A stretch of DNA of 64,000 bases. Origin: Flavimarina sp. Hel_I_48. GTDB taxonomy: Bacteria; Bacteroidota; Bacteroidia; Flavobacteriales; Flavobacteriaceae. Below the pieces are notes generated by a model. That model saw only the letters and a program-made list of their open reading frames with translations, was not told where the DNA came from and did no database searches. A program made the translations under genes and the position numbers. Below, piece by piece: positions 7,883-19,520 of the stretch (its first letter is position 1; every line of letters starts with the position of its first letter). Where the stretch lies: NCBI RefSeq assembly GCF_000733945.1, contig NZ_JPOL01000002.1, positions 988,501 to 1,052,500 on the forward strand, read 5' to 3'.

Positions 7883-10800
7883 TTAGTGAGCCACTTCCTC
7901 TTCTTCTCTTTCTATTTTGTGCTTCAATGCTTTCTTTTCTACGGTATCAAACATGACCGGAGTCGCAATAAAGATTGAAGAATACGTACCTACCACAACC
8001 CCTACTATAAGTGCGAACATAAAGCCCATGATACTTGCACCACCAAAGATAAAAATGGCAAGCAACACAATCAAGGTTGTCATCGAGGTGTTCAACGTAC
8101 GGCTAATGGTACTGTTTATCGCCTGGTTGATAATGGTTCCCATTTTTCGGGTTGCATCGTGCTCATTAAGATATTCACGGATACGGTCAAACACAACCAC
8201 GGTATCATTCAGCGAGTAACCAATTACGGTAAGGATCGCCGCGATAAAAGATTGGTCAATTTCCATGTTAAATGGAAGGAACTTATAGGTCAATGAGAAG
8301 ATCCCAAGCACTATAATTACATCGTGGAATACAGCGACAACTGCACCAAGTGAAAATTGCCATCTGCGGAAACGAAGCAGGATATATAAGAATACAACGA
8401 TAAGCGAACCTATAACCGCCCAGAGGGAATCTCTTTTTATATCATTTGCAATAGTAGGACCCACTTTGTTATACCCTAGAATACCTATTTTTTCATCATT
8501 GGAACCTTTAATAAACTGGTCGTAAGTGATGCTCGCAGGAAGATAGGATTTCAATGCTGTAAACAGTTTTTGCTGAATCTCATTATCAATCTCTGTACCT
8601 TCGTCTTCAATCTTATATTTGGTCGTGATTTTTAACTGGTTGGCATCCCCGTAGGTTTTTGCCTGTGCACTACCAAATTCAGCAGTAAGGTTACTTTCTG
8701 CATCACTAGCATTGACCGGGTGGTCAAAACGCACGGTATAGTTTCTTCCTCCCACAAAGTCAACACCTTGATCAAGGCCGTTAGTAAAGAAGGAGATGAT
8801 ACTAATGAGAATCAATACACCACTAAATGTATACGCGATTTTACGTTTACTAAGAAAATCAACATTCGTATTCTGGAATAAAGTTCTCGTTGCTGGAGTT
8901 GAAAAGGCCAATACTTTTCCATTTTTTCCGTAGCTGTCAATAAATAGACGGGTGATGAAAATTGCAGTAAACAAAGAAGTAGCGATACCTATCATCAACG
9001 TGGTCGCAAAACCCTGAATAGGTCCTGTACCGAACAAGAACAAGATCAATGCAGTTAAAAACGTAGTGATGTTTGCATCTAAAATAGAGGACAATGCGTT
9101 GTTAAAACCATCTTTAATGGCATCCCGCTGCGATTTGCCTTTAGCCATTTCTTCCTTGATCCTTTCAAAGATAAGTACGTTCGCATCTACAGACATACCT
9201 ATGGTCAAAACGATACCTGCAATACCCGGCAAGGTAAGAACCGCTCCAAGACCGGCGAGAATTCCAAATATAAATAGAATGTTTACCGCAAGTGCAATAT
9301 CAGCATACCAGCCGGCTTTGCCATAGTAAAAGATCATCCAGGCAAGAACAAGTAAAAGTGCCAGAAGAAACGAGGTTAAACCACTATTTATCGCTTCCTG
9401 ACCAAGTGATGGCCCTACCACATCATACGAGATGATTTTAGCGGAAGCAGGAAGTTTACCTGCTTTTAGAACATTCGCAAGATCCTGTGCTTTATTTACG
9501 GTAAAATTCCCGGATATTTCAGTGGCACCATTAGGAATTTCCTGTTTTGCAGTTGCTGCAGAATAAACCACATCATCAAGAACAATGGCGATCGCATTCC
9601 CCTGCTGTGCTACTTCACGTGTTATTTTTGCCCATTGCGAAGGTCCCTGACCTTCAAAGTCGATACCTACGGAAGGAAGACCCGTCTGCGTATATTGCTG
9701 TCTTGAATCCTGTACGATATCACCATCCATAGCGGCAGTACCGGCACGGTCAGATTGTAGAGCGTACAAAGGAACTATATTGGAATCTTCACTTTCGGTA
9801 ACTCCCCAACGGAATTTAGCGAAACGCAAATTCTGAGGGCGTTCACGTATGATTTCTGGTTTAGAAAGATATCTGTTTATCGTAGCGGTATCCTGTACAG
9901 CGGCATAACCCAAAACGGCCGTTTGTGGGTTCTGCTGAATGTAAGGGTTAAACTGAAATATCTCAAATAAAGGATTGTTGCCAGCTGCAGCACTGGTAGT
10001 ATCTTCTTCACTGGCAAGCAGGTCATTGATCGCATCATCTTCGTCTGATTCGGTAGTATCCTGAGCGACTGCGGCATCGTCTGCCGGTGCTATTAGTTCT
10101 TTAAGGGTATTGTTTGCATTAAAAAGATATTCTGCAACATCACCGGCAAAGTAGGTTTTGTAAAACTCTAATTGTGCAGTACTTTCCAATTGAAACTTCA
10201 CACGCTCAATATCGGTAGCGCCGGGAAGTTCTATAAGGATACGCGAGCGGTTATCTAGACGCTGAATATTGGGCTGAGTAACACCGAATTTATCGATACG
10301 GTTGCGCAACACTTCAAAAGCAGAATTTATGGACTCGTCCACTTCCGTACGTAAAACGTCTATCACTTCATCATTGCTCATGTTGAAGTTAACCTTTTCC
10401 CCCAGTGTCGTATTTGCAAAAAGATCTGGAGAGGCGAGGCTATTGTCGCCAGGGATATTCTGGTAAGCTTCGTTGAAATCTTCAAGAAAATCCTGCTGAC
10501 TTGTTTTTTGAGCTTCGGCAGCCTCACTAAGCGCCTGGTTAAATGCCGGGTCCTGGCTGTTGTTGCTCAGGCCTCGTAAAATATCTGCTACAGAAATTTC
10601 CAAAATGGCGTTCATACCACCTTTAAGGTCAAGCCCTTTGTTGAGTTCTTTTTCCTTAGCGTCATTATACGTAATACCTACGGCAATAGGATCATTTCCT
10701 ATGGAATCCAGATATATCTTTTTCACCTCGCCCCTACGCTCCACATAATCGTCAGTGGATGCAGGCACCTTGCTTTCCGCAAAAACCTCTGCCTTATCCT

Positions 10801-10894
10801 CTACGGAATTGGTAAAATAGGTGAACGAGAGTTGGTATAAACTTACCAGCCCAAATAAAATCGCAAATACCTTGATGAGTCCTTTATTCTGCAT
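7883..10894 (-). CDS. secDF: Protein translocase subunit SecDF (fused)
   Basis: 1003-residue fusion of SecD and SecF, the proton-driven factor that helps pull proteins out of the Sec channel on the periplasmic side. Seen: an N-terminal membrane helix, GLDLKGGMNAILEI (SecD signature), a large periplasmic part with ELPGATDIERV, GMSVDANVLIFERIKEE in the SecD TM4 region, then the SecF half with QGVDFVGGRNYTV and GYSLNDTVVVFDRIREYL. About twelve membrane helices are expected. Residues about 262-300 are an acidic, Ala/Thr-rich low-complexity insert in the periplasmic domain. Single gene, with its own promoter at 10957-10964. Confidence 0.97.
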   Translation of the reverse strand: MQNKGLIKVFAILFGLVSLYQLSFTYFTNSVEDKAEVFAESKVPASTDDYVERRGEVKKIYLDSIGNDPIAVGITYNDAKEKELNKGLDLKGGMNAILEISVADILRGLSNNSQDPAFNQALSEAAEAQKTSQQDFLEDFNEAYQNIPGDNSLASPDLFANTTLGEKVNFNMSNDEVIDVLRTEVDESINSAFEVLRNRIDKFGVTQPNIQRLDNRSRILIELPGATDIERVKFQLESTAQLEFYKTYFAGDVAEYLFNANNTLKELIAPADDAAVAQDTTESDEDDAINDLLASEEDTTSAAAGNNPLFEIFQFNPYIQQNPQTAVLGYAAVQDTATINRYLSKPEIIRERPQNLRFAKFRWGVTESEDSNIVPLYALQSDRAGTAAMDGDIVQDSRQQYTQTGLPSVGIDFEGQGPSQWAKITREVAQQGNAIAIVLDDVVYSAATAKQEIPNGATEISGNFTVNKAQDLANVLKAGKLPASAKIISYDVVGPSLGQEAINSGLTSFLLALLLVLAWMIFYYGKAGWYADIALAVNILFIFGILAGLGAVLTLPGIAGIVLTIGMSVDANVLIFERIKEEMAKGKSQRDAIKDGFNNALSSILDANITTFLTALILFLFGTGPIQGFATTLMIGIATSLFTAIFITRLFIDSYGKNGKVLAFSTPATRTLFQNTNVDFLSKRKIAYTFSGVLILISIISFFTNGLDQGVDFVGGRNYTVRFDHPVNASDAESNLTAEFGSAQAKTYGDANQLKITTKYKIEDEGTEIDNEIQQKLFTALKSYLPASITYDQFIKGSNDEKIGILGYNKVGPTIANDIKRDSLWAVIGSLIVVFLYILLRFRRWQFSLGAVVAVFHDVIIVLGIFSLTYKFLPFNMEIDQSFIAAILTVIGYSLNDTVVVFDRIREYLNEHDATRKMGTIINQAINSTISRTLNTSMTTLIVLLAIFIFGGASIMGFMFALIVGVVVGTYSSIFIATPVMFDTVEKKALKHKIEREEEEVAH

Positions 10895-10956
10895 TATGAT
10901 CTACTATTAATTAATTGAGGTAGAAAACCTTCCTCCCCGTCAATTTATAAAACGTG

Positions 10957-10964
10957 CAAATATA
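10957..10964 (-). promoter_or_regulatory. -7 promoter box of secDF
   Basis: Minus-strand TATATTTG matches TAnnTTTG and implies a leader of roughly 55 bases. The 420 bases from here to the nrdJ promoter are A+T-rich. I looked for a cobalamin riboswitch there and saw none, and there is no ORF. Confidence 0.6.
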
Positions 10965-11385
10965 GGGTTTCAATGGAATAATGCCAATAATTATCATTTA
11001 GATTTCCTTAACGGAAAAGCTAAAAATAAAATCAAATAATAATATTTACAACTATATGTTTTACAGCTATTTACACAAAAATAACTTTAAAGAATAAATG
11101 GAGTCACCACAAGAATGCTTGGTTTTGAAGCACAGGAATACAATCAAAAACCAAATTGCAATGCGCTTCGAGAATTGGATTTTCGATGAAAAATCACCCT
11201 TCCGCAGCTGATTATCAATAGATCACAACTTCTTAAAAATTCAACACCAACTTTACAAACAAATTAAATTAATTTGTAAACTATTTGCTGTTAATAAATT
11301 AATAATTATCTATATATCAATATTTTACATATATAAATCGGTAAACTTTATGAATCTTCGAAGTGATTTGTTTCTTAAATATACA

Positions 11386-11393
11386 TACTTTTG
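11386..11393 (+). promoter_or_regulatory. -7 promoter box of nrdJ
   Basis: TACTTTTG fits TAnnTTTG, with TTTG at 11367-11370 upstream (spacing somewhat short). It lies downstream of the first in-frame ATG (11363), so that start cannot be on this transcript. Confidence 0.55.
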
Positions 11394-11434
11394 TGCTTTC
11401 CAATTTCGAGAATAAACCGCAAAATATCAGTTTT

Positions 11435-13987
11435 ATGTCTATAAAAGTCTCTCCATCAAATACTCCTGTCTTTACACAGGAAGAAGCCTTTAATGCTGCC
11501 CTGGCTTATTTTAAGGGTGACGACCTTGCCGCACGGGTTTGGGTCAATAAATACGCCCTCAAAGATTCTGATGGAAACATTTATGAGAGCACGCCAGACG
11601 CCATGCACAAGCGTATCGCCAAAGAAATCGCACGCATAGAATCGCGTTATCCCAACCCCATGGGCGAAGACGAGGTTTTTGATCTTATACGCGACTTTAA
11701 ATATATCGTGCCTCAGGGAAGTCCCATGGCGGGAATAGGCAACCCGTATCAGGTGGGTTCCCTTTCTAATTGTTTTGTAATAGGCAACAACGGCAATTCT
11801 GACTCTTACGGCGGTATCATGAAAATTGATCAGGAACAGGTGCAGCTCATGAAACGTCGTGGTGGCGTGGGGCACGATCTTTCTCATATACGCCCCAAGG
11901 GTTCCCCGGTAAAAAATTCGGCATTGACCTCAACCGGATTGGTACCTTTTATGGAGCGCTATTCTAATTCAACCCGGGAAGTCGCCCAGGACGGTCGCCG
12001 CGGTGCGTTGATGCTTTCGGTTTCCATCAACCATCCTGATGCAGAAGATTTTATTGATGCGAAGATGGAACAGGGAAAAGTTACCGGTGCCAATGTTTCT
12101 GTGCGTATTGACGACGGCTTTATGCAAGCGGTTAAAAATCAGGCGAAATACACTCAAAAATACCCGATTTTCAGTAAAAATCCGGTAAATCAGAAAGAAA
12201 TTGACGCTGAAAAACTCTGGAAAAAAATCGTCCATAATGCATGGAAATCGGCAGAACCGGGCATTTTATTCTGGGATACCATTATTAATGAATCAGTGCC
12301 TGACTGTTATGCAGATCTGGGCTACAAAACGGTCTCCACAAATCCTTGTGGCGAGATTCCGCTTTGCCCCTACGATTCCTGTCGTTTGCTGGCTATTAAT
12401 CTCTTTTCATACGTAGAAAATCCGTTTACGGATGAGGCGACTTTCAATTTTGAACTGTTCAAGAAACACATTGGCAAGGCGCAGCGCATCATGGATGATA
12501 TTATTGATCTGGAACTTGAAAAAGTAGATGCCATTTTAGCTAAAATAGATGCAGATCCAGAAGGGGACGAAGTCAAAAATGTAGAGCGCAACCTATGGCT
12601 CAATATCAAGCAAAAAGCTGAAGAAGGCAGAAGAACCGGTATAGGCATTACTGCCGAAGGGGATATGCTGGCTGCCCTTGGTATCAAGTACGGAAGTGAA
12701 AAAGGAACCGAGTTTTCGGTGGAAATTCATAAAACCATCGCGGTGGAAGCCTATCGCGCTTCGGTTTACGCTGCAAAAGAACGTGGTGCCTTCCCTATTT
12801 TTGATTCCGAAAGGGAAAAAGAAAACCCTTTTATACAGCGTCTTAAAAAAGCAGATGAAAAACTGTATTATGACATGCTAGAATATGGACGTAGAAATAT
12901 CGCCTTGCTTACTATCGCTCCTACAGGTACGACTAGTTTGATGACCCAGACCACCTCCGGTATCGAACCGGTTTTTCTACCGGTCTACAAACGCCGTAGA
13001 AAAGTAAATCCAAATGATAAGGATGCGCGGGTAGATTTTGTAGATGAAACGGGCGATTCCTGGGAAGAATATGTCGTTTTCCACCACCGTTTTAAAGAAT
13101 GGATGAAAATCAACGGTTACGATACAGATAAAAATTACAACCAGGAAGAACTGAATGTTCTAATCAAGAAATCCCCTTATTTTGAAGCAACATCTAATGA
13201 TGTGGACTGGCTCAATAAAGTTCGCATGCAGGGCGCGGTGCAAAAATGGGTAGATCACAGCATAAGTGTTACCATTAACTTGCCCAATGATGTCGACGAA
13301 GCTTTAGTGGGTAATTTATATCTGGAAGCATGGCAGGCTGGCTGTAAAGGCGTAACGGTTTACCGTGATGGTTCCCGTTCTGGCGTTTTAATTTCAAACG
13401 AGGAAAAGAAAGAAGAAAAAGATAGCGACCTAACGGCATTCCCCACAAAACGTCCACAAATCTTAGATGCTGATATTGTTCGTTTTCAAAACAATAAGGA
13501 AAAATGGATTGCTTTTATTGGGTTGATCGGCGGGAAACCTTACGAGATCTTTACCGGAATGGCAGATGATGAAGATGGAATCTTGTTGCCACGATCTGTA
13601 GAAAGCGGTGTTATCATCAAAAACCGGAATGAGGACGGAACTTCACGTTACGATTTTCAGTACAAAAACAAGCGGGGTTATAAAACAACCATTGAAGGGC
13701 TTTCCCATAAGTTTGACCCGGAATATTGGAATTATGCAAAACTGATTTCGACCACCTTGCGTTATGGTATGCCCATTGAAAAAGCGGTGGAATTGACAAA
13801 CAGCCTCCAACTGGACAGCGCCTCTATCAATACCTGGAAAAATGGTGTTGCCCGCGCCTTAAAGCGCTATGTTGAAGATGGAACGGTAGCGCACAAACAA
13901 AAATGTGAAAATTGCGGTTCTACCGAATTGATTTATCAGGAGGGATGCCTTACCTGCAAAGATTGCGGCTCTTCTAAATGTGGATAA
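11435..13987 (+). CDS. nrdJ: Adenosylcobalamin-dependent (class II) ribonucleotide reductase
   Basis: 850 residues from the ATG at 11435; an in-frame ATG at 11363 is upstream of the promoter box and rejected. Reduces ribonucleotides to deoxyribonucleotides using coenzyme B12, without oxygen and without a small subunit. Seen: LSNCFVIG with a redox Cys, STNPCGEIPL (the Asn/Cys/Glu active-site triad), IAPTGTTSLMTQTTSGIEP (substrate phosphate loop) and a C-terminal Cys-rich tail CENCG...CLTCKDCGSSKCG that probably reloads the active-site disulfide or binds zinc. No cobalamin riboswitch and no B12 synthesis genes are nearby, so the cofactor may be imported. Confidence 0.95.
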   Translation: MSIKVSPSNTPVFTQEEAFNAALAYFKGDDLAARVWVNKYALKDSDGNIYESTPDAMHKRIAKEIARIESRYPNPMGEDEVFDLIRDFKYIVPQGSPMAGIGNPYQVGSLSNCFVIGNNGNSDSYGGIMKIDQEQVQLMKRRGGVGHDLSHIRPKGSPVKNSALTSTGLVPFMERYSNSTREVAQDGRRGALMLSVSINHPDAEDFIDAKMEQGKVTGANVSVRIDDGFMQAVKNQAKYTQKYPIFSKNPVNQKEIDAEKLWKKIVHNAWKSAEPGILFWDTIINESVPDCYADLGYKTVSTNPCGEIPLCPYDSCRLLAINLFSYVENPFTDEATFNFELFKKHIGKAQRIMDDIIDLELEKVDAILAKIDADPEGDEVKNVERNLWLNIKQKAEEGRRTGIGITAEGDMLAALGIKYGSEKGTEFSVEIHKTIAVEAYRASVYAAKERGAFPIFDSEREKENPFIQRLKKADEKLYYDMLEYGRRNIALLTIAPTGTTSLMTQTTSGIEPVFLPVYKRRRKVNPNDKDARVDFVDETGDSWEEYVVFHHRFKEWMKINGYDTDKNYNQEELNVLIKKSPYFEATSNDVDWLNKVRMQGAVQKWVDHSISVTINLPNDVDEALVGNLYLEAWQAGCKGVTVYRDGSRSGVLISNEEKKEEKDSDLTAFPTKRPQILDADIVRFQNNKEKWIAFIGLIGGKPYEIFTGMADDEDGILLPRSVESGVIIKNRNEDGTSRYDFQYKNKRGYKTTIEGLSHKFDPEYWNYAKLISTTLRYGMPIEKAVELTNSLQLDSASINTWKNGVARALKRYVEDGTVAHKQKCENCGSTELIYQEGCLTCKDCGSSKCG

Positions 13988-14016
13988 TTCCGCTAAAAAC
14001 TGCCTATAAAGCACAA

Positions 14017-14044
14017 AAGAACCGCCTTTTAGGCGGTTTTTTTT
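14017..14044 (+). terminator. Intrinsic terminator of nrdJ
   Basis: AACCGCCT TTT AGGCGGTT stem followed by eight T, about 30 bases after the stop codon. Confidence 0.93.
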
Positions 14045-14096
14045 GTTTGGGGTTCGCGAGAAATGATTTGAGACAGTGGCTTCGGTACAAATACCG

Positions 14097-14326
14097 TTGC
14101 GCTTTCGCTTCACGGAATTCACTCAGCCACCAGAACTTTCTATAAAAATTTTGTTGTGCTCTCGCTTCACGGAATTCAATCAGCCACCTAGAATTTTCTA
14201 TATAAATTTTTGTTGCGCTTTCGTTTCACGGAATTCACCCAGCCACCAGAACTTTCTATAAAAATTTTGTTGTGCTCTCGATTCACGCAATTCACTCAGC
14301 CACCAGAACTTTCTATAAAAATTTTG
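14097..14326. repeat. Short tandem repeat block (four 57-59 bp units)
   Basis: Units begin at 14097, 14154, 14213 and 14270, each with the pattern TTGtGCTcTCGcTTCACGg, AATTCACTCAGCCACCAGAA, CTTTCTATAAAAATTTTG and scattered substitutions. The core CACTCAGCCACC is nearly the complement of GGTGGTTGAGTG in the adjacent long units. ORFs running through the block are a product of the repeat and are not called as genes. No spacer/repeat organisation of the CRISPR kind. Confidence 0.9.
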
Positions 14327-14895
14327 TTGTGCTCTCGCTTCACGCAATTCACTCAGCCACCAGAACTTTCGATGTAAATTGTTCTTCTAAAAACTCCTCT
14401 TTTCAAATAAAGAAACGACCCAGGCTCTTAAATTTTGAACCTGAAATTCGCTGTAGGTGGTTGAGTGTCCCGATTTTTCATCGGGATGTATCGAAACCAC
14501 CATAACTTTCTATAAAAATTTTGTTGTGCTCTCGCTTCACGCAATTCACTCAGCCACCAGAACTTTCGATGTAAATTGTTCTTCTAAAAACTCCTCTTTT
14601 CAAATAAAGAAATGACCCAGGCTCTTAAATTTTGAACCTGAAATTCGCTGTAGGTGGTTGAGTGTCCCGATTTTTCATCGGGATGTATCGAAACCACCAT
14701 AACTTTCCATATAAATTTTGTTGCGCTCTCGATTCACGCAATTCACTCAGCCACCAGAACTTTCGATGTAAATTGTTCTTCTAAAAACTCCTCTTTTCAA
14801 ATAAAGAAATGACCCAGGCTCTTAAATTTTGAACCTGAAATTCGCTGTAGGTGGTTGAGTGTCACGATTTTTCATCGGGATGTATCGAAACCACC
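14327..14895. repeat. Long tandem repeat block (three 197 bp units with hairpin)
   Basis: Units begin at 14327, 14524 and 14721 (exact 197-base period); the third is cut at 14895. Each starts with a copy of the short unit, continues through a unique middle and ends with a nested inverted repeat: outer GGTGGTT / AACCACC, inner CCCGAT / ATCGGG (14456-14501, 14653-14698, 14850-14895). Units 1 and 2 differ at very few positions, so amplification looks recent. The hairpins recall REP/MITE-type intergenic elements. No transposase is in the window. Confidence 0.9.
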
Positions 14896-14929
14896 GGCAA
14901 TAGCTTTCAAAGCATCATAAAGCAACAAA

Positions 14930-14962
14930 AAACGGCCGATTTTAAGGTAAAATCAGCCGTTT
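14930..14962 (-). terminator. Terminator of mdh
   Basis: AAACGGC / GCCGTTT outer stem and GATTTT / AAAATC inner stem separated by one bulge. In the minus sense it follows mdh and ends in T-rich sequence. Confidence 0.85.
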
Positions 14963-15003
14963 TACATAATTATTTAAAACTATCTCGCTTGTGAAATAAT
15001 TGA

Positions 15004-15930
15004 TTATAGTTCAAGCAGGTCATTGGTTTTCTTGACCGCTTCTGCGCTTTCTTTCATTTTGCTCTTCTCGGCATCGGTAAGATCGATTTCAACGATTTCT
15101 TCGATACCATTTTTGCCCAAAATTACGGGAACACCTATAGAGATATCGCTAAGGCCATATTCACCCTCAAGCATAACAGAGCAAGGGAACATTTTTTTCT
15201 GGTCACAGGCAATGGCCTGGACCAATCCTGAAACTGCTGCACCCGGAGCATACCATGCAGAAGTTCCCAGCAGTTTAGTAAGGGTTGCACCCCCTACTTT
15301 AGTATCTTCCATCACTTGTTCTAAACGATCTTCTTTAATAAATTTAGAAACAGGTACGCTATTGCGTGTTGCAAGTCGCGTAAGTGGGATCATACCCGTA
15401 TCGCTGTGACCGCCCAAAACCATACCATCCACATCAGAGATAGGACATTCCAGCGCTTCCGCAAGACGGAATTTGAAACGTGCACTATCAAGCGCACCGC
15501 CCATACCTATGATTCTGTTTTTAGGCAAATCTGTTGTTTTGTGCACCAGGTAAGCCATCGTATCCATAGGATTACTTACCACAATAATAATTACCTCTGG
15601 AGAGTGCTTAATTAAGTTGGAAGCCACCTCTTTAACAATACCTGCATTGATCCCTATAAGTTCTTCACGGGTCATGCCCGGCTTACGCGGAATACCACTT
15701 GTGATTACGGCCACATGGCTATCTGCTGTTTTACTATAATCATTGGTGCTTCCAGAGATTCTGGTATCAAAGGCATTTAATGAAGCTGTTTGCATAAGGT
15801 CCATCGCTTTTCCTTCGGCCACACCTTCCTTGATATCAAGAAGTACGACTTCTGACGCAAAATTCTTCATTGCGATATATTCGGCACAACTGGCACCTAC
15901 TGCTCCTGCTCCTACTACGGTAACTTTCAT
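15004..15930 (-). CDS. mdh: Malate dehydrogenase
   Basis: 308 residues from the ATG at 15930, where the protein begins MKVTVVGAGAVGASCAEY. The frame opens 19 codons earlier, but that stretch is Asn/Ser/Lys-rich and not conserved in character. LDH-like MDH: Rossmann GAGAVGASC, the NAD-specifying Asp in VVLLDIKEG, the substrate Arg loop GIPRKPGMTREEL, VSNPMDTMAY and the catalytic His in LGGHSDTGMIPL. Oxidises malate to oxaloacetate in the TCA cycle. A -7 box lies at 16020-16027. Confidence 0.96.
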   Translation of the reverse strand: MKVTVVGAGAVGASCAEYIAMKNFASEVVLLDIKEGVAEGKAMDLMQTASLNAFDTRISGSTNDYSKTADSHVAVITSGIPRKPGMTREELIGINAGIVKEVASNLIKHSPEVIIIVVSNPMDTMAYLVHKTTDLPKNRIIGMGGALDSARFKFRLAEALECPISDVDGMVLGGHSDTGMIPLTRLATRNSVPVSKFIKEDRLEQVMEDTKVGGATLTKLLGTSAWYAPGAAVSGLVQAIACDQKKMFPCSVMLEGEYGLSDISIGVPVILGKNGIEEIVEIDLTDAEKSKMKESAEAVKKTNDLLEL

Positions 15931-16019
15931 ATTTGATTTACTTTTATTGTTATAATTGCTATTAGTATTAAAACGTTCAGAAATCAACTTGAATACGTCG
16001 AAAACTGCCCAATTTTATT

Positions 16020-16027
16020 CAAAAATA
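16020..16027 (-). promoter_or_regulatory. -7 promoter box of mdh
   Basis: Minus-strand TATTTTTG matches TAnnTTTG and gives a leader of about 80 bases to the start at 15930. Confidence 0.5.
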
Positions 16028-16097
16028 CTGATTCTTTAACAGTTTTATGTGAACTTAGTTTTAAAGTTGAATAAAAATGAAAAGCTATTTTCAAATT

Positions 16098-17099
16098 TTA
16101 CCGAAAGCTAAAAGCGACACCAGCACTTAGATTATTGTACTCCTGAAGCGTATAATCTGCAAAAACCTTAAAAAACCCGAGGCTCAAACGCGCGCCAATA
16201 GAAGACCTGAAACTTGACGGTTTGAGGGCAATAGCGATGGGATCTGTAAATGTGGTACTTTGTATTCCCCCTGTATAATCTACGGTATAGGTGCCCAGGA
16301 CATCCAGTTCAGATTTGCCACCTGTGTAGCCCAGGCTACCGTAAACACTTATAAATGGAAAATCCAAAGAAGCAAGACCCTGGACTGTATAAGACTTCAA
16401 ATTAAATTCCGCTTTTTGATTATCGCCTTCTATAGAAGAATTATTTGCCAAATCATAATCCACATCCATACTGGAAAAAGCCCCCAAAAGGGAAACATTG
16501 AGCGGAAGATTATCCAACGGACCAAAATACTGCATTAGATTGTGTTTTAAACCAACACCAAAAAGACTGCCTTTCACATCATTACTGCCCACCTTTGGTG
16601 TATATCGCAGCATAAGATCTGTATCGTACAAAAGACCAACACCTGCCTGCAGCACGGGAGCGGGCATTGCATTGAGCGGAAGATCATCCTTTACGCCTTC
16701 GGGCATGGTAAAAGTAGCGCTGCCACCACGGGTGACAACAGTAACCTCAGCAGGCGTTGCATCACCGCCCACTGTGGGCGTAACACCCGGGGAAGCGGTA
16801 ATTGTATTTTCAAATTGCAAATCAGAAAAGGAGAAAAGTTCCTTTTTTGAAGGAATAAAAGCGGTATTTGCCGCAATGGTAATATCAAAACCTAATTTAT
16901 TGTGGGTTTTGGCCGTATGGTACCAGCCGCCGCTCATGGAGTAAACCATACCTTCCATCGCGGGAGCGATATAGGCTTCCATCAATGTGCTGGCGTCAGT
17001 TTTTCCGGCGGTAATCACACCATCAAAACCACTATAATTTTGTGATCTTAAAGTAAAGATCACAAAAAACAACACAGTTGTAATAACAAGTTTTTTCAT
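16098..17099 (-). CDS. Predicted outer-membrane beta-barrel protein (DUF6588-like)
   Basis: 333 residues with a signal peptide (MKKLVITTVLFFVIFTLRSQ, cleavage near residue 19-20). The body alternates Gly, aromatic and polar residues as in beta-strands and ends in LSAGVAFSFR, close to an outer-membrane barrel C-terminus. A Thr/Pro/Gly-rich stretch near residues 100-130 looks like a surface loop. It resembles Bacteroidota proteins grouped as DUF6588; no substrate is known. It sits between gyrB and mdh on the same strand, but terminators and promoter boxes suggest separate units. Confidence 0.65.
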   Translation of the reverse strand: MKKLVITTVLFFVIFTLRSQNYSGFDGVITAGKTDASTLMEAYIAPAMEGMVYSMSGGWYHTAKTHNKLGFDITIAANTAFIPSKKELFSFSDLQFENTITASPGVTPTVGGDATPAEVTVVTRGGSATFTMPEGVKDDLPLNAMPAPVLQAGVGLLYDTDLMLRYTPKVGSNDVKGSLFGVGLKHNLMQYFGPLDNLPLNVSLLGAFSSMDVDYDLANNSSIEGDNQKAEFNLKSYTVQGLASLDFPFISVYGSLGYTGGKSELDVLGTYTVDYTGGIQSTTFTDPIAIALKPSSFRSSIGARLSLGFFKVFADYTLQEYNNLSAGVAFSFR

Positions 17100-17181
17100 A
17101 ATTCTATAGATAAGGGGTTAATTTTTAGAACACTAAAAATAAGATAAATGGATTTACACCTGCCTTTTAAGCATAAAAAAA

Positions 17182-17209
17182 CCCGTTTTTAGATAAAAAC
17201 GGGCTTTTT
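17182..17209 (-). terminator. Terminator of gyrB
   Basis: CCCGTTTTT / AAAAACGGG stem with a T-run on the minus strand, 20-50 bases past the gyrB stop codon. Confidence 0.9.
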
Positions 17210-17228
17210 ACTATGAATATTGACCTAT

Positions 17229-19175
<1,947 letters not shown>

Positions 19176-19263
19176 TTATTAGGTTGTGCCATTTTTAATA
19201 TTCCTGAAAACATAAAATTTTGATTGAAATTGAGTTTCTGGGAATAGATTTTTGGCTAGCAAA

Positions 19264-19271
19264 CAAATATA
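19264..19271 (-). promoter_or_regulatory. -7 promoter box of gyrB
   Basis: Minus-strand TATATTTG matches TAnnTTTG, leaving a leader of about 90 bases. In the rest of the 320-base gap to the next gene I see no further feature. Confidence 0.55.
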
Positions 19272-19520
19272 AGGCATCATACGCCTTTAGCTAAGGAAAA
19301 GCCCCTTTAAACGTCTTAAGTTATCAACAGGTAATCAAAAAAACACTCGTGTTCCCTAAGCAATGACATAAAAAAATCAGTACTGAGAATCCTTGAAGGT
19401 AAAGGATGATCAGCATTATTAAATCCTTTTAGGCTTATTCGTGAAATGAATTAAATAAGTTATACAGATTGACTATTTTTAAAACTGCCGATGTCCACGC
19501 TAAAAATTAAAAAATTACCC

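Noticed and set aside
10895..11434. Cobalamin riboswitch in front of nrdJ
   Set aside because: I looked for the conserved B12-box sequence and found nothing similar on either strand.
14076..14505. Two short open frames in the repeat array
   Set aside because: They follow the repeat period and have no start region, family resemblance or conserved composition; open only because the repeated unit lacks stops in that frame.
14097..14895. CRISPR array
   Set aside because: Repeats are contiguous tandem units, not constant repeats separated by unique spacers, and there are no cas genes.
15931..15987. Longer N-terminus for malate dehydrogenase
   Set aside because: The added 19 residues precede the Rossmann start and are Asn/Ser/Lys-rich; the family begins at MKVTVVGAG.
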